Shown here in pieces: positions 27,268 through 36,640 of a stretch of DNA of 64,000 nt. How positions within the stretch are numbered: the stretch's first letter is position 1; the number at the start of each line of letters is the position of its first letter. Both the position numbers and the translations under genes were made by a program. The notes under the pieces are model-generated. The model ran no database searches, was not told the origin of the DNA, and was given only the letters and a program-made list of their open reading frames with translations. The DNA comes from Bin52 sp965213935 (GTDB lineage Bacteria; Pseudomonadota; Alphaproteobacteria; Thalassobaculales; Thalassobaculaceae), in assembly GCA_965213935.1 (NCBI GenBank), contig CBDCAO010000012.1:1302001-1366000 (forward strand), written 5' to 3'.

Positions 27268-29285
27268 ACGCCGCATCCGACCCCCTGCTCTCTTCGTTCG
27301 CGATCCGGCATGTCCGGTTTCGCAACCGCATCATGAGTACGAGTCATGCCTGTGGCCTGGAACAGGACGGGATGCCCGGGGAGACCTATCAGGCCTACCA
27401 CGAGGAGAAGGCAAAGGGCGGACTGGCCCTCACCATGTTCGGGGGATCGTCCAACGTGGCGGCGGACTCCCCGTCGGTCTTCCGTCAGCTGAATGTCGGT
27501 ATCGACGCGGTGATCCCGTACCTTCAGAAGTTCTCCGACAGGATCCACGCGCAGGGCGCGCGCCTCATGTGCCAGATCACCCACCTGGGCCGGCGCGGCG
27601 AGCCCTATGCCGGACTCTGGCTTCCCGCCATCGCACCAAGTCCGGTCCGGGAGACATTGCATCGCAGCATTCCCCGCGAGATGGACGAACACGACATCTC
27701 CCGGGTGATCAAGGCCTATGGCGCCGCGGCCCGGCGCTGCATGGAAGGTGGGCTCGACGGGATCGAGACCCTGGCAGGCGGCCACCTGATCGGCCAGTTC
27801 CTGTCCCCGAAGACAAATCGACGCCAGGACCGATTTGGAGGATCACTGGAGAACAGGTGCCGGTTCGGCCTGATGGTGTTCGAGGAGATCCGCCGCCAGG
27901 CCGGAGACCGGTTCTTGGTCGGTTTCCGGTTCGTCATCGACGAAGGCGACCCGGACGGGCTCGGTTTCGACTCCTGCGTCGAGATCGCGCGACGGTTCGA
28001 GTCCGAAGGCCACATCGACTTCTTCAACGCCATCTACGGACGCATGGATCGGGAGATTGACCTCGCTGTCGACAACATGCCGGGAATGGCATCGCCGCTG
28101 GCTCCATGGCTGCAGCCGGTCGGACGGTTCAGACGTGAGGTCGGTCTGCCGGTATTCCACGCCGCGCGGATCAGCGACATCCCGACGGCCCGGCACGCGA
28201 TCGCCACCGGACTGCTCGACATGGTGGCGATGACCCGGGCGCACATTGCCGACCCCCACCTGGTGCGCAAGCTTCGCGCCGGAACCGAGGAGCAGATCAG
28301 GCCCTGTGTCGGTGCGACCCACTGCATGTCGCCCCACCGACCGGTCTGCCTGCACAACGCGGCAACCGGCCGCGAGACCCAGTTCGGGCATGTCATCGAC
28401 AGGGCCCCGGTTCGCAAGCGGCTTGTGGTTGTCGGCGCCGGGCCCGCCGGCCTCGAGGCCGCCAGGGTGGGGGCGGAGCGCGGTCATGATGTCACCGTCC
28501 TTGAGGCTGCATCCCGTCCGGGTGGCCAGGTGCTGCTGGCAGCCCGCGCCGACTGGCGTCGGGATATCATCGGTGTGATCGACTGGCGCGTCGCCGAACT
28601 GTCCAGGTTGGGGGTGGAGGTGCGGACGGGGACGTTCTCCGACGCTTCCTCCGTGCGGGATCTGGATCCGGAGGTGGTCATCATCGCGACCGGCGGCATC
28701 CCGTTCGCAGGCGATATCGACGGTGCGGAGCTGAGTACCAGCGCCTGGGACATCGTGGGCGGGCACACGCCACCCGGCCGGAGCGTCATTGTCTGTGATG
28801 GAACCGGCCGGGTACCGGGGCCACAGGCCGCGGTTACTGCCGCGATGCGGGGTGCCGAGGTCCGGTTTTTCGGCATCGACGCGGCACCGGCCGCCGAAAT
28901 GACCTATGCGGAACGTGTCATCTGGAAGAAGCGGCTCTATGAACTCGGCATTGGGAGCATCCCTGACCAGCGCCTGGTCGCCATTACCAGGGCAGACAAT
29001 CGGCTGGCCGCACGTTTCGCCAACGACGTGACCGGCGCGTCCGGCACCTTTCTCGCCGACCAGGTGGTGGTCGAGGGGGGAACACTGCCGGTCGATGACC
29101 TGTTCACGGAACTGCGCGCAGGCTCGGGCAACGACGGGGTAACCGACATTGATGCTCTGGTTGAAGATCGGCCGCAGCCGGTGGCTCGCGACGGCTTCGA
29201 GTTGCACCGGATCGGCGATGCCGTCGCCAGCCGCAACATCGCCGCGGCGATCCTCGACGCATTCCGTCTGACGCGCCGCATCTGA
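27264..29285 (+). CDS. Old-yellow-enzyme / 2,4-dienoyl-CoA-reductase-type flavoprotein, N-demethylase-like
   Basis: 673 residues in two parts. An N-terminal FMN TIM barrel includes FRNRIMSTSHACG, QITHLGRRG and the substrate-site region YGRMDREIDL. A C-terminal Rossmann half starts KRLVVVGAGPAGLEAARVG. Between them is an Fe-S segment with CVGATHC, a third Cys in PVCLHNAATGRE, and an Ala where the usual CxxC has its second Cys. That pattern recalls the trimethylamine/N-methylproline demethylase branch rather than fatty-acid dienoyl reductase. Translation is coupled to DUF2783. The N-demethylation role is an inference. Confidence 0.85.
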   Translation: MNAASDPLLSSFAIRHVRFRNRIMSTSHACGLEQDGMPGETYQAYHEEKAKGGLALTMFGGSSNVAADSPSVFRQLNVGIDAVIPYLQKFSDRIHAQGARLMCQITHLGRRGEPYAGLWLPAIAPSPVRETLHRSIPREMDEHDISRVIKAYGAAARRCMEGGLDGIETLAGGHLIGQFLSPKTNRRQDRFGGSLENRCRFGLMVFEEIRRQAGDRFLVGFRFVIDEGDPDGLGFDSCVEIARRFESEGHIDFFNAIYGRMDREIDLAVDNMPGMASPLAPWLQPVGRFRREVGLPVFHAARISDIPTARHAIATGLLDMVAMTRAHIADPHLVRKLRAGTEEQIRPCVGATHCMSPHRPVCLHNAATGRETQFGHVIDRAPVRKRLVVVGAGPAGLEAARVGAERGHDVTVLEAASRPGGQVLLAARADWRRDIIGVIDWRVAELSRLGVEVRTGTFSDASSVRDLDPEVVIIATGGIPFAGDIDGAELSTSAWDIVGGHTPPGRSVIVCDGTGRVPGPQAAVTAAMRGAEVRFFGIDAAPAAEMTYAERVIWKKRLYELGIGSIPDQRLVAITRADNRLAARFANDVTGASGTFLADQVVVEGGTLPVDDLFTELRAGSGNDGVTDIDALVEDRPQPVARDGFELHRIGDAVASRNIAAAILDAFRLTRRI

Positions 29286-29391
29286 GCCCGAATGACCGGA
29301 AATATGGGGCGAGCCAGGCACCGATGCCGTATGGTACAGGAGCAGGGTCGGCGGCATGCCCGACCGGTGCCATTCCCCACGGAGCACAGCC

Positions 29392-30312
29392 ATGTCAGCC
29401 CGTTCTTCGGAACTTGTCCTGCTCGACGGGGGTGTCGGCCAGGAAGTGTTTTCGCGACGGACAGGACCGGCCACGCCGCTGTGGACCACCCAGGTCATGA
29501 TCGACCGGCCTGATCTCGTCGAGGCCGTCCATCTTGATTTCATCAGGGCCGGCGCCCGCATCATCACGGTGAATTCCTACGCCGTCACCCCGCAGAAGCT
29601 GGCCCGTGTCGCCAGGGCCGACATGTTTGACGAACTCCAGCACGTGGCGCTGGACGCGGCCCGCAGGGCCCGGGACACCAGCGGAGAGAACGTCAGGATT
29701 GCCGGGTGCCTGCCACCGCTGGCAGGCAGTTACCGGGCCGAACTGACGCCACCTGATGACGAGTGTCTGTCTGATTACCGCAGGATCGTGCGCATCCAGG
29801 CTGACCACGTCGACCTGTTCCTGTGCGAGACCATGGTCTCGGCACGTGAAGCGCATATCGCTACCACAGTGGCGACAGAAAGCGGCAAACCGGTCTGGAC
29901 CGCACTCACCGTCGACGAATGCAACGGCACTCTCCTGCGCTCCGGCGCTTCGGTCGGCGACGGTGTCGATGCCGCCATCGAGGCCGGAGCCGAGGCGGTA
30001 CTTGTCAACTGTTCCAGCCCGGAGTCCACCACCACCGCCTTACCGATCCTCGCCGGACGCGGTGTACCCTTCGGCGCCTATGCAAACGGTTTTGTGACGG
30101 TTGCCCCACTCAGACCCGGCAAGACCATCGACATCCTGCAGGCCCGCCGCGACCTGGATCCGCAGACATACGTCCGCCACGTCCGTGACTGGATCGCGGA
30201 GGGCGCAACCATTGTTGGCGGTTGCTGCGAGATCGGCCCGGATCACATTGCGGCCGTTGCCCGCGACCTCACGCATGCAGGCTACGAGCTACTTTCCACC
30301 TTCAGGCCCTGA
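29392..30312 (+). CDS. Homocysteine S-methyltransferase-family protein
   Basis: 306 residues of the Pfam02574 barrel. It starts VLLDGGVGQEVFSRR, has VNSYAVTPQKL, the first zinc Cys in ALVNCSSPES-like context (VLVNCSSPES) and the two C-terminal zinc cysteines in IVGGCCEIGPDHI. It moves a methyl group to homocysteine or a similar thiol. In this island it could accept methyl groups from an N-methylated or betaine-type substrate. The ATG at 29392 is preferred to one at 29356. Confidence 0.9.
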   Translation: MSARSSELVLLDGGVGQEVFSRRTGPATPLWTTQVMIDRPDLVEAVHLDFIRAGARIITVNSYAVTPQKLARVARADMFDELQHVALDAARRARDTSGENVRIAGCLPPLAGSYRAELTPPDDECLSDYRRIVRIQADHVDLFLCETMVSAREAHIATTVATESGKPVWTALTVDECNGTLLRSGASVGDGVDAAIEAGAEAVLVNCSSPESTTTALPILAGRGVPFGAYANGFVTVAPLRPGKTIDILQARRDLDPQTYVRHVRDWIAEGATIVGGCCEIGPDHIAAVARDLTHAGYELLSTFRP

Positions 30313-30744
30313 TCGGCCTGGCGGCGGTGCGATGCGCCCTTGATCGGCGACCGGACATTCCGCATCGGCGACCCTGGTGCGCGTACGAGATGTCGCTGCG
30401 GGTGAATTCGGGGAACCGCCTCGCCGGTCTGGATTGCAGGGTCCGGAGGACAGGCACGCGGAGCAGTTACGGACCCCCTGTCACGACCGGTCTGCCGCGC
30501 CTTGGCCTCGATGCATCCGGATCAGGGTTCACGCCTGCGTTCCTGCCCGATTTTCTGCGCGGAATCATGGACAATTTCGCGATGAAACTGCCAAGTTCAA
30601 TCTGGCGCCAGCAGGCCCTCTTCACCGCAATCCTGACCCCGGTCATCTTCGGCCGGCCACCACACGCACGCAATACGGTGACCACGGTCTCCGGCCGGGC
30701 GGGCGCAGGGCGAAATGCAGATCGCCGTTCCCTCCTGCCCCGGG
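30313..30744. other. Spacer between the catabolic island and the mobile-element region
   Basis: 432 bases with no frame I recognise on either strand. No repeat, tRNA or terminator was recognised. Confidence 0.35.
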
Positions 30745-31260
30745 TCAATGGTGACTCGAAGCGCGCTGCAGCCGTTGCCTGATCTGATCGCTCGTCTCCC
30801 TGGTTCCGTCGAACATCATTAGCAACGGCGGCAGGAGCAGGAAGTCGGCCAGCAGGGCGACGATCACCGTCATGCCCACCAGCACGCCGAGCGCCTGGTT
30901 GGTCGACATTCCCGAGGCACCGAACACCATGAACCCAAGCGCAAACACAATCGTCGTTACCAACAGCGCCTTGCCCACAGAGCGAAACGCAGACTGCACG
31001 GATTCCGAGGGCAAAAGCCCATTGTTTCTCGCGCCAACATACTTGGTCATGAAGTGAATCGTGTCATCCACAACAATACCGAATGCGATCGCAGTCACGA
31101 CCGAGGCGGCCACGCCGACTTCCCCGACCGCGTAGCCCCAAAGACCCATAGCCATTGCCGCCGGTACGAAATTGGGTATCAAGCTGATCAGACCCAGGCG
31201 CACGCTTCGGAAGACGAACAGCAGGAGCAGGGAGACAGGACTTTCCCACGCTGTCGCAGA
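30745..31260 (-). pseudogene. C-terminal fragment of an MMPL/RND-superfamily transporter
   Basis: Only the last ~170 residues remain. They include the conserved hydrophobic stretches FRSVRLGLISLIPNFVPAAM, GIVVDDTIHFMTKY (with the RND Asp pair), VGKALLVTTIVFALGF and LLADFLLLPPLLM. This is the end of the second membrane domain of an MMPL-type exporter that is normally around 800 residues. Homology stops at about 31260 and the sequence beyond is unrelated, next to the ISAs1 element. The missing N-terminal half is not elsewhere in the window. Confidence 0.85.
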
Positions 31261-31443
31261 TTCTGACCGGCAACCGATGAACGGGGCACGGGTTGTGGTT
31301 GCCTGTGCGAGTTCCGAGGTTGCGGAGCCCCCCACGGACCACCACGGGCCACCGCAGGCCGTTTCCGGTCGGCCGTGTGATTTGTTGTCAGGATCCGGGG
31401 TCATTCCGGCGGCACCGTGGAACCGCGGGGATGCGGCAGCCTC

Positions 31444-32684
31444 TCAGGGCCGGGTCAGGGCCGCGACGGCTTCGCTGCGGTTGAGCTGGAGCCGGCGACG
31501 GGTTTCGGCGAGGCTTTCCGCCTCTCGCCGGTTGGCGAAGATGACCGCGAGCGCGATGGTGTTGAGGCTGGCCCGGTTTGCCGGGCCGTGTCCCGTGCGG
31601 GTCAGACAGGCGTCCTCGCCGAAGACGCAGTCTCTCTGGCGATGGTTCAGGTTTTCCACTGCCCAATGTCCGCGGTTCAGCCGAAGCAGGTCGGCCGGCG
31701 ACGCGGCCCTGGCATCGAGAGAGGTGATGAGATACGCGGTCTCGACATGGTCCTTCCCGTCCTGTGCGCCGGCATGCTTCTTCAGCGGCTCCCGGTAGCG
31801 GGTGACGCGGGCGACCTGACTGACGCCAGGGTAGTTGATGGTGCCCTTGAGCGGGGTCATGACACGGATGGACCGCTGCTCCAGGCGCCCGTGGGCCTTT
31901 TCGACATCCTCCTCGAAGTGGCCGGCGGCGTCCCTCTCCCAGTCGATGCGATCGAGGATGCCGAAGGTTTCCGGAGCGTTGCTCTTGACGGTGAAGACGT
32001 AGTCCGCGCGTTCCGTGATCAGTTTCGCGGTCTTGCGCGTCGTGTGCAGCGCGTCGAGGGTGATCACCTTTGCGCAGATGTCGCTCCGCTCCAGGAGGTC
32101 GTGCATGGCCGCCAGTTCGCCTCCCTTGTCACCGAAGTTCAGGAGCGCAAACGGTGCGCCGGAGGCATGGTCGACAAGCGCCACGGTCTCGTGATGGTCC
32201 TCGCCGTTGCGGTTGGCGCCGCGGATGCGCTTGCCGTCGGCGGCGAGCGCCCGGGCAAGGGGGAGCCGGGGCCGTGACCAGCGCGCGACCACATCCTCCA
32301 GCGCCTCGGGATCGACCGACTGGACGACCCGGTGGATGGTGGACTTCGAGACCGGCTCGCGACGCCCCGTCTTCGGGTTCGTCCATGCGCCGACGGCCTC
32401 CAGCTCTGCCTGGGACAGCGACCGCGCGAACTGCGCGGCGGCGAGGCAGCCCTTCATGTTGGCGAGTTCGGCAAGCACATGCATCGCGAGCACGCAGGCC
32501 ACCGTGTGCTTCCTTCCCTGCGCCCGGCGGAAGTCCGGAACCGCCGCCAGCTCAGCATGCAGGGAGCGCATCGCCCCAGGAGCGCGGGGCGCCAGTTCAG
32601 GACTGGCGGGCGGCACCACGTCACGCGGCAGCGCCAGCGGGTTCGAAAGCAGCTCACGGGCGTCGGGCCTCAGCGGCGTGACGA
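31444..32684 (-). CDS. ISAs1-family transposase, 3' exon (DDE domain)
   Basis: Residues of this part run VTPLRPDARELLSN, then the N-terminal associated domain MRSLHAELAAVPDFRRAQGR, then the DDE catalytic core. First Asp is in AADGKRIRGA, second in VITLDALHTTRKT, Glu in HWAVENLNHRQRD. It is intact to its stop. On its own the open frame continues upstream to 32778 with a fake start (MAETEAP), but those extra residues are encoded by the 3' end of the group II intron. The natural N-terminus is the exon at 36641–37217. Without intron splicing the gene is split. Confidence 0.88.
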
Positions 32685-32805
32685 GTAGAGTCGAGGGGAG
32701 GCGCGCCCTGCCGTAGGCCCGAGGGAGTAGCTGTTGCCGGCCGCTTTCGCTCGACGCCGGTGCCTCAGTCTCAGCCATAGCCGCGTTTCCTCACCCCCGC
32801 TCGTC

Positions 32806-32838
32806 GAACCGGGCGTGCGGTTTTCCCGCACCCAGCTC
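32806..32838 (-). ncRNA. Group II intron domain V
   Basis: 33 nucleotides that fold as domain V. The basal helix pairs GAGCTGGG with CCCGGTTC and includes the catalytic AGC. There is a 2-nucleotide CG bulge, an upper helix TGCGG/CCGCA and a GAAAA loop. It lies just downstream of the maturase stop, as expected. Confidence 0.9.
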
Positions 32839-32848
32839 TCAGTCGGGA

Positions 32849-34075
32849 TCATGCCTTCGCCCACGGAAAGGTCTTTGTTGTCCGCTCAAGCTGTCTCAGA
32901 CCGAAGTCATCTCGCAGTCTGGCATCCGGGAAGCGCACATATTGCCCGGACTTCACCTTGTGCTTGTGACAAAGCCACCGTCGCAGCCGCCGGATCGTAT
33001 GTCGGTTGATGGACTTGTAGGCCGGTGAGACCTGACCCAGGGTGAAGTAGTTCGCCCATCCGGAGATCATCCGGTTGAGTTCGGCCACTTTCGCCCCGGT
33101 GTCCATCCAGACGGACTTGCGGTCCGTCTTCTTGCTGATCCGGTGGCAGATGTCCTGGACGTTTGCCTTGCTCGGGCGAGTGCCGACATAGCGGCTGCCG
33201 TCGGTCCGGCGCCAGTTCCAGCCGATGCGGTATCCGAGGAACTCGAACGGTTCCTCGGGGCATCGAAGACATCGGGTCTTGCGGGCGTTGACCGGCAGCT
33301 TCAGCACTCCCATGATCCGTTTGACCGCCGCCAGCATCTCTGCCGCCGGTGCCTTTCCGAGTACACAAAAGTCATCCGCGTAATTCACGATCTCCGCCCC
33401 GAACCGGCGGGTGTATCCGTTGAGTTTCCAGCCAAGGATGAAGCGACGCATGTAGATGGAGCTCAACAGCGGGCTCACCGGTGACCCCTGAGGGGTTCCC
33501 TTGCGCTCCCGCCGTGCCCGGTTCGTGCGGCGTGTGCCGCCGTCCCCGTCGTCCTCTTCCACCGGCGCTTCCAGCCACGCCTTGATGAGCCCCAGGAGCC
33601 GTCCGTCGCTGACGCGCCGGGCGATGCTCTTCAGGAGTTCGGCGTGCGGAATTTCGCCGAAATAGTTCGAGAGGTCGGCGTCAACCACCTCGTGGTGCCC
33701 CCGTGACAGCAGGCCATGAATGCGGTTAACCGCATCCTTCGCACTGCGGCCCGGCCGGTAGGCATACTGTTCCGGTTGCAGGTCCGCCTCGAAGATCGGC
33801 TCCAGCACAAGCATGGCCGATGTCTGCGCAACCCGGTCCTTCAGGCACGGAATGCCCAAGGGCCGGAACTTCCCCGGTTCCTTCTTCGGGATCAGGACCT
33901 GACGGACCGCTTGCGGTGCGTAGGTCCCGTCCCTCAGTTCCCGCGACAGGTCCCCAAGCCAGTCTCCCACTCCCGCCTTCTCGATGTCCGCAATTGTCTC
34001 GCCGTCGACCCCCGCCGACCCGCCATTGCGGCGGACCCGCGTCCAGGCCTCCAGCAGAAAGTCCTCGCGCCACAC
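32849..34075 (-). CDS. Group II intron reverse transcriptase/maturase
   Basis: 408 residues from GTG 34075. RT domains include VLIPKKEPGKFRPLGIP, QYAYRPGRSAKDAV, VVDADLSNYF, GTPQGSPVSPLLSS and the catalytic YADDF (EIVNYADDFCVLG). The X/maturase domain follows (RMISGWANYFTLG), ending PDARLRDDFGLRQLE. There is no HNH endonuclease domain. Homology extends upstream of 34075 in frame to about 34192 (SLTGAQRVRKLQNTLHEKAK), where a stop and the IS1634 boundary intervene with no ATG, so the native start appears to have been lost to the insertion. Confidence 0.9.
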   Translation of the reverse strand: MWREDFLLEAWTRVRRNGGSAGVDGETIADIEKAGVGDWLGDLSRELRDGTYAPQAVRQVLIPKKEPGKFRPLGIPCLKDRVAQTSAMLVLEPIFEADLQPEQYAYRPGRSAKDAVNRIHGLLSRGHHEVVDADLSNYFGEIPHAELLKSIARRVSDGRLLGLIKAWLEAPVEEDDGDGGTRRTNRARRERKGTPQGSPVSPLLSSIYMRRFILGWKLNGYTRRFGAEIVNYADDFCVLGKAPAAEMLAAVKRIMGVLKLPVNARKTRCLRCPEEPFEFLGYRIGWNWRRTDGSRYVGTRPSKANVQDICHRISKKTDRKSVWMDTGAKVAELNRMISGWANYFTLGQVSPAYKSINRHTIRRLRRWLCHKHKVKSGQYVRFPDARLRDDFGLRQLERTTKTFPWAKA

Positions 34076-34192
34076 CTTGTCGATCAGGGCGTGAAAGCGC
34101 CGGTCAGGTTCTTCCTTCGCTTTCTCATGCAGTGTGTTCTGGAGTTTCCGAACCCGTTGTGCCCCTGTTAGACTGAAGTTCCCCTGATTTCC

Positions 34193-36095
34193 AGTTGATA
34201 TTTGTGCCTAAGTGCGTGCTTCGGCGGGATTTTTGCGGATTTTCGGGCAACAGAGTGTACCCATGTAAATGTGGATATTGGCGTTGATGTGGTGAGAGAT
34301 ATGGGTATTATAGGTAGCCATGTACATCGAATCCGTCCCCAACCGGTCCTCCCCGCCCGCCATCCTGCTGCGCGAGTCCTATCGCGAAGGCGGCAAGGTC
34401 AGGAAGCGCACCCTCGCCAACCTCACAAACTGGCCGTCTGCTCTGGTCGAAGGTTTGCGATGCCTGCTCAAGGGAGGCACCGCGGTGCCACGCCTCGAGG
34501 ACGCCTTCGACATCGTCCGCTCGCTTCCTCATGGCCATGTCGCGGCAGTGCTGGGAACTCTCGGGAAGCTCGGACTGGACCGGTTGATCGACCCCAGGTC
34601 ATCGCCCCGGCGCGATCAGGTGATGGCCATGATCGCAGCGAGGATCCTCGAGCCGGCCTCGAAGCTGGCCACGGCGCGGGGACTGGCCGCGGCCACGGCG
34701 GCGAGCACCCTGGGCGAGATGCTCGATCCCGAACTCGACGAAGACGACCTGTATGCCGCCATGGACTGGCTGCTCGAGCGCCAGGAGAGGATCGAGCAGG
34801 GCCTGGCGAAGCGGCACCTCGAAGAGGGGTGCCTGGTTCTCTATGACCTGACCTCGGTGTGGATGGAGGGCAGAGCGTGTCCCCTGGCCAAACGCGGACA
34901 TTCCCGGGACGGCAAGAAGGGCAAGCTGCAGATCGAGTTCGGCCTGTTGTGCGACCGCGACGGATGTCCGGTCTCGGTGGAGGTGTTCTCCGGCAACACC
35001 GCGGATCCGGCGACAGTGGGCTCACAGATCGCCACGGTGCAGGAGCGGTTCTCGCTTGCGAAGGTGGTCCTGGTGGGGGACCGGGGGATGCTGACCGAGG
35101 CGCGCATCCGCGAGGAGGTGAAGCCTGCGGGTCTGGACTGGATCAGTGCCCTCAGGGGACCGGCCATCCGGTCACTGGTCGAGGCCGGTGACGTGGAGAT
35201 GTCGCTGTTCGATGAAACAGACCTGGTGGAGATCACCAGTGACGCATACCCCGGCGAGCGCCTCATGGTCTGTCGCAATCCGCTGCTGGCCGAAGACCGG
35301 GCCCGCAAGCGCTCGGAACTCCTTGAGGCCACCGAGGCCCTGCTTGAACCCATCGGTGCGGCGACACGGCGCAAGAAGCGCCGTCTCACGGGAGCCGACA
35401 AGATCGGCGAGCGGGTCGGCAGGGTCATCGGCAGGCACAAGATGGCAAAGCACTTCACATGGTCCATCGACGATGACGGCGTCTTCACCTGGCAGCGTGA
35501 TGACGCCTCCATCGCTGCCGAGGCGAGGCTCGACGGTCTCTATGTGATCCGCACCAGCCTGCCGGAGACCGAACTCGACGGACCCGGAACGGTGCAGGCA
35601 TACAAGAGGTTGAGCTCCGTGGAGCGGGCCTTCCGCAGCCTGAAGACCATGGACCTCAAGGTCCGCCCCGTCTTCCACCGCACCGAACCCCGGGTTCGTG
35701 CCCACGTCTTCCTGTGCATGCTCGCCTACTACGTGGAATGGCACATGCGCCAGAAACTCAAACCCATGCTGTTCGACGACGAGGATGCCGAAGGCGCCAA
35801 GGCCCGGCGCCCGTCCGTCGTGGCGCCGGCGAAGAGATCAATGAGTGCTCAGGACAAGGCGGCCACCAGAACAACCACCGACGGTGATCCGGTGCACAGC
35901 TTCCGCACCCTCATCGACGATCTTGCCACCATCACCCGCAACACCGTGGCGCCCCACATCCCGGGCGCCGAACCCTTCCAGGTCACCACACGGCCCACGC
36001 CGCTTCAGCGCAAGGTACTCGAACTCCTGGAGATCCGGACATAGTGTACCCAGTAACACACCACTGAAATCTCATGATTCCTATTCATATCAACT
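34193..36095 (+). mobile_element. IS1634-family insertion sequence inside the intron
   Basis: About 1.9 kb. The proposed ends carry an inverted 9-base motif, AGTTGATAT at 34193–34201 and ATATCAACT at 36087–36095. I see no target-site duplication outside them. The flanks form the two arms of a single intron stem (CTGAAGTTCC at 34173–34182, GGAACTTCAG at 36116–36125), which argues that the IS landed in the loop of an intron hairpin. A direct AGTGTACCCA lies just inside both sides of the transposase gene. End positions are inferred. Confidence 0.7.
34320..36044 (+). CDS. IS1634-family transposase
   Basis: 574 residues, apparently full length and uninterrupted. It begins MYIESVPNRSSPPAILLRES, typical of the family. 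The DDE core shows Asp in VLYDLTSVWMEG, Asp in VVLVGDRGMLTEA and Glu in SSVERAFRSLKTMDLKV, with the long beta-strand insertion between the second Asp and the Glu. Its intact state suggests it is the most recent arrival in the nest. Confidence 0.93.
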   Translation: MYIESVPNRSSPPAILLRESYREGGKVRKRTLANLTNWPSALVEGLRCLLKGGTAVPRLEDAFDIVRSLPHGHVAAVLGTLGKLGLDRLIDPRSSPRRDQVMAMIAARILEPASKLATARGLAAATAASTLGEMLDPELDEDDLYAAMDWLLERQERIEQGLAKRHLEEGCLVLYDLTSVWMEGRACPLAKRGHSRDGKKGKLQIEFGLLCDRDGCPVSVEVFSGNTADPATVGSQIATVQERFSLAKVVLVGDRGMLTEARIREEVKPAGLDWISALRGPAIRSLVEAGDVEMSLFDETDLVEITSDAYPGERLMVCRNPLLAEDRARKRSELLEATEALLEPIGAATRRKKRRLTGADKIGERVGRVIGRHKMAKHFTWSIDDDGVFTWQRDDASIAAEARLDGLYVIRTSLPETELDGPGTVQAYKRLSSVERAFRSLKTMDLKVRPVFHRTEPRVRAHVFLCMLAYYVEWHMRQKLKPMLFDDEDAEGAKARRPSVVAPAKRSMSAQDKAATRTTTDGDPVHSFRTLIDDLATITRNTVAPHIPGAEPFQVTTRPTPLQRKVLELLEIRT

Positions 36096-36125
36096 ACTTG
36101 CGTTTCAACACTGCTGGAACTTCAG

Positions 36126-36640
36126 GTTAGACCTTCGCCAGTAGGCATGCCTTGCTTCCTTTCCACACAACTCCCGACTCAGGGCCCCTTCCCTCGACCG
36201 GCGTTACCCGGCGTCTCCAGTATTACGGGCCCATCCGCCACCCTGACGGCCCGGCCTGTCCCTCGCGGGCTTCCGGTTGGTGCGTGCCACACCACCATCA
36301 GGGCTTCCCGTGTTGCTGCGTTTTCCATCTTCCGTGCATGTCGGCGCCATTACCCCGGTGGAAACGCCCCGGTGCGCGTGTCGCTTGCTTCCCGGTGCGC
36401 CGTCGGCCTTCCCCAGAAATCTGGTGGGTCGGCTTCCACATGAGCCGTTTCGAGGCCTGCTCAGCGTTCACTCACGTTCCGACCTGCATGGTCGCTGAGC
36501 TGCCCAAGGCAGCCCTTCTCTCCGCGGTGCTTCAAACCATGTCGTTGCCTCCATGATCCGCCGCGGCTGCTACCAACCGAAGCGACAACTGTTGGGCGGG
36601 GTTCGCACCCGCAAGGAAAACGCGCCTTTCCACGGCGCAC
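36126..36640 (-). ncRNA. 5' ribozyme domains (I–III) of the group II intron
   Basis: The minus strand from the GTGCGCC boundary down to the IS1634-split stem has no credible protein frame. It has the run of short purine-rich GC helices typical of group II RNA, for example GGGCAGCTCAGC, GGGAAGCAAGCGACACG-like segments and GGAAGCAAGGCATG just before the maturase region. Secondary structure was not folded here; the assignment rests on position, the 5' boundary and orientation. Confidence 0.7.

Larger units (their letters stand above)
32685..36640 (-). mobile_element. Group II intron inserted in the ISAs1 transposase gene (itself carrying an IS1634 insertion)
   Basis: Transcribed on the minus strand. 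The 5' end is GTGCGCC after exon …GTGATCT (36641). The 3' end is …CTCTAC before exon TCGTCACG (32684). Both match group II boundary rules (GTGYG…AY), and joining the exons forms an F codon (T + TC) and keeps the transposase frame. Inside are the domain I–III RNA (about 36141–36640), the maturase gene and a textbook domain V. Without the IS1634 element the intron is about 2.05 kb. The distance from domain V to the 3' end (about 120 bases) is longer than usual, so the 3' boundary is the less certain one. Confidence 0.82.

Noticed and set aside
32685..32778. Extra N-terminal residues (MAETEAP…) of the ISAs1 transposase frame
   Set aside because: They are encoded by the 3' end of the group II intron downstream of domain V. 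The true preceding residues are in the DruA exon.
34256..36055. Direct AGTGTACCCA copies as the IS1634 target duplication
   Set aside because: Using them as borders would leave the maturase-side sequence with IS-like DNA and no inverted ends. The inverted AGTTGATAT motif and the intron stem arms fit better, though this is not proven.
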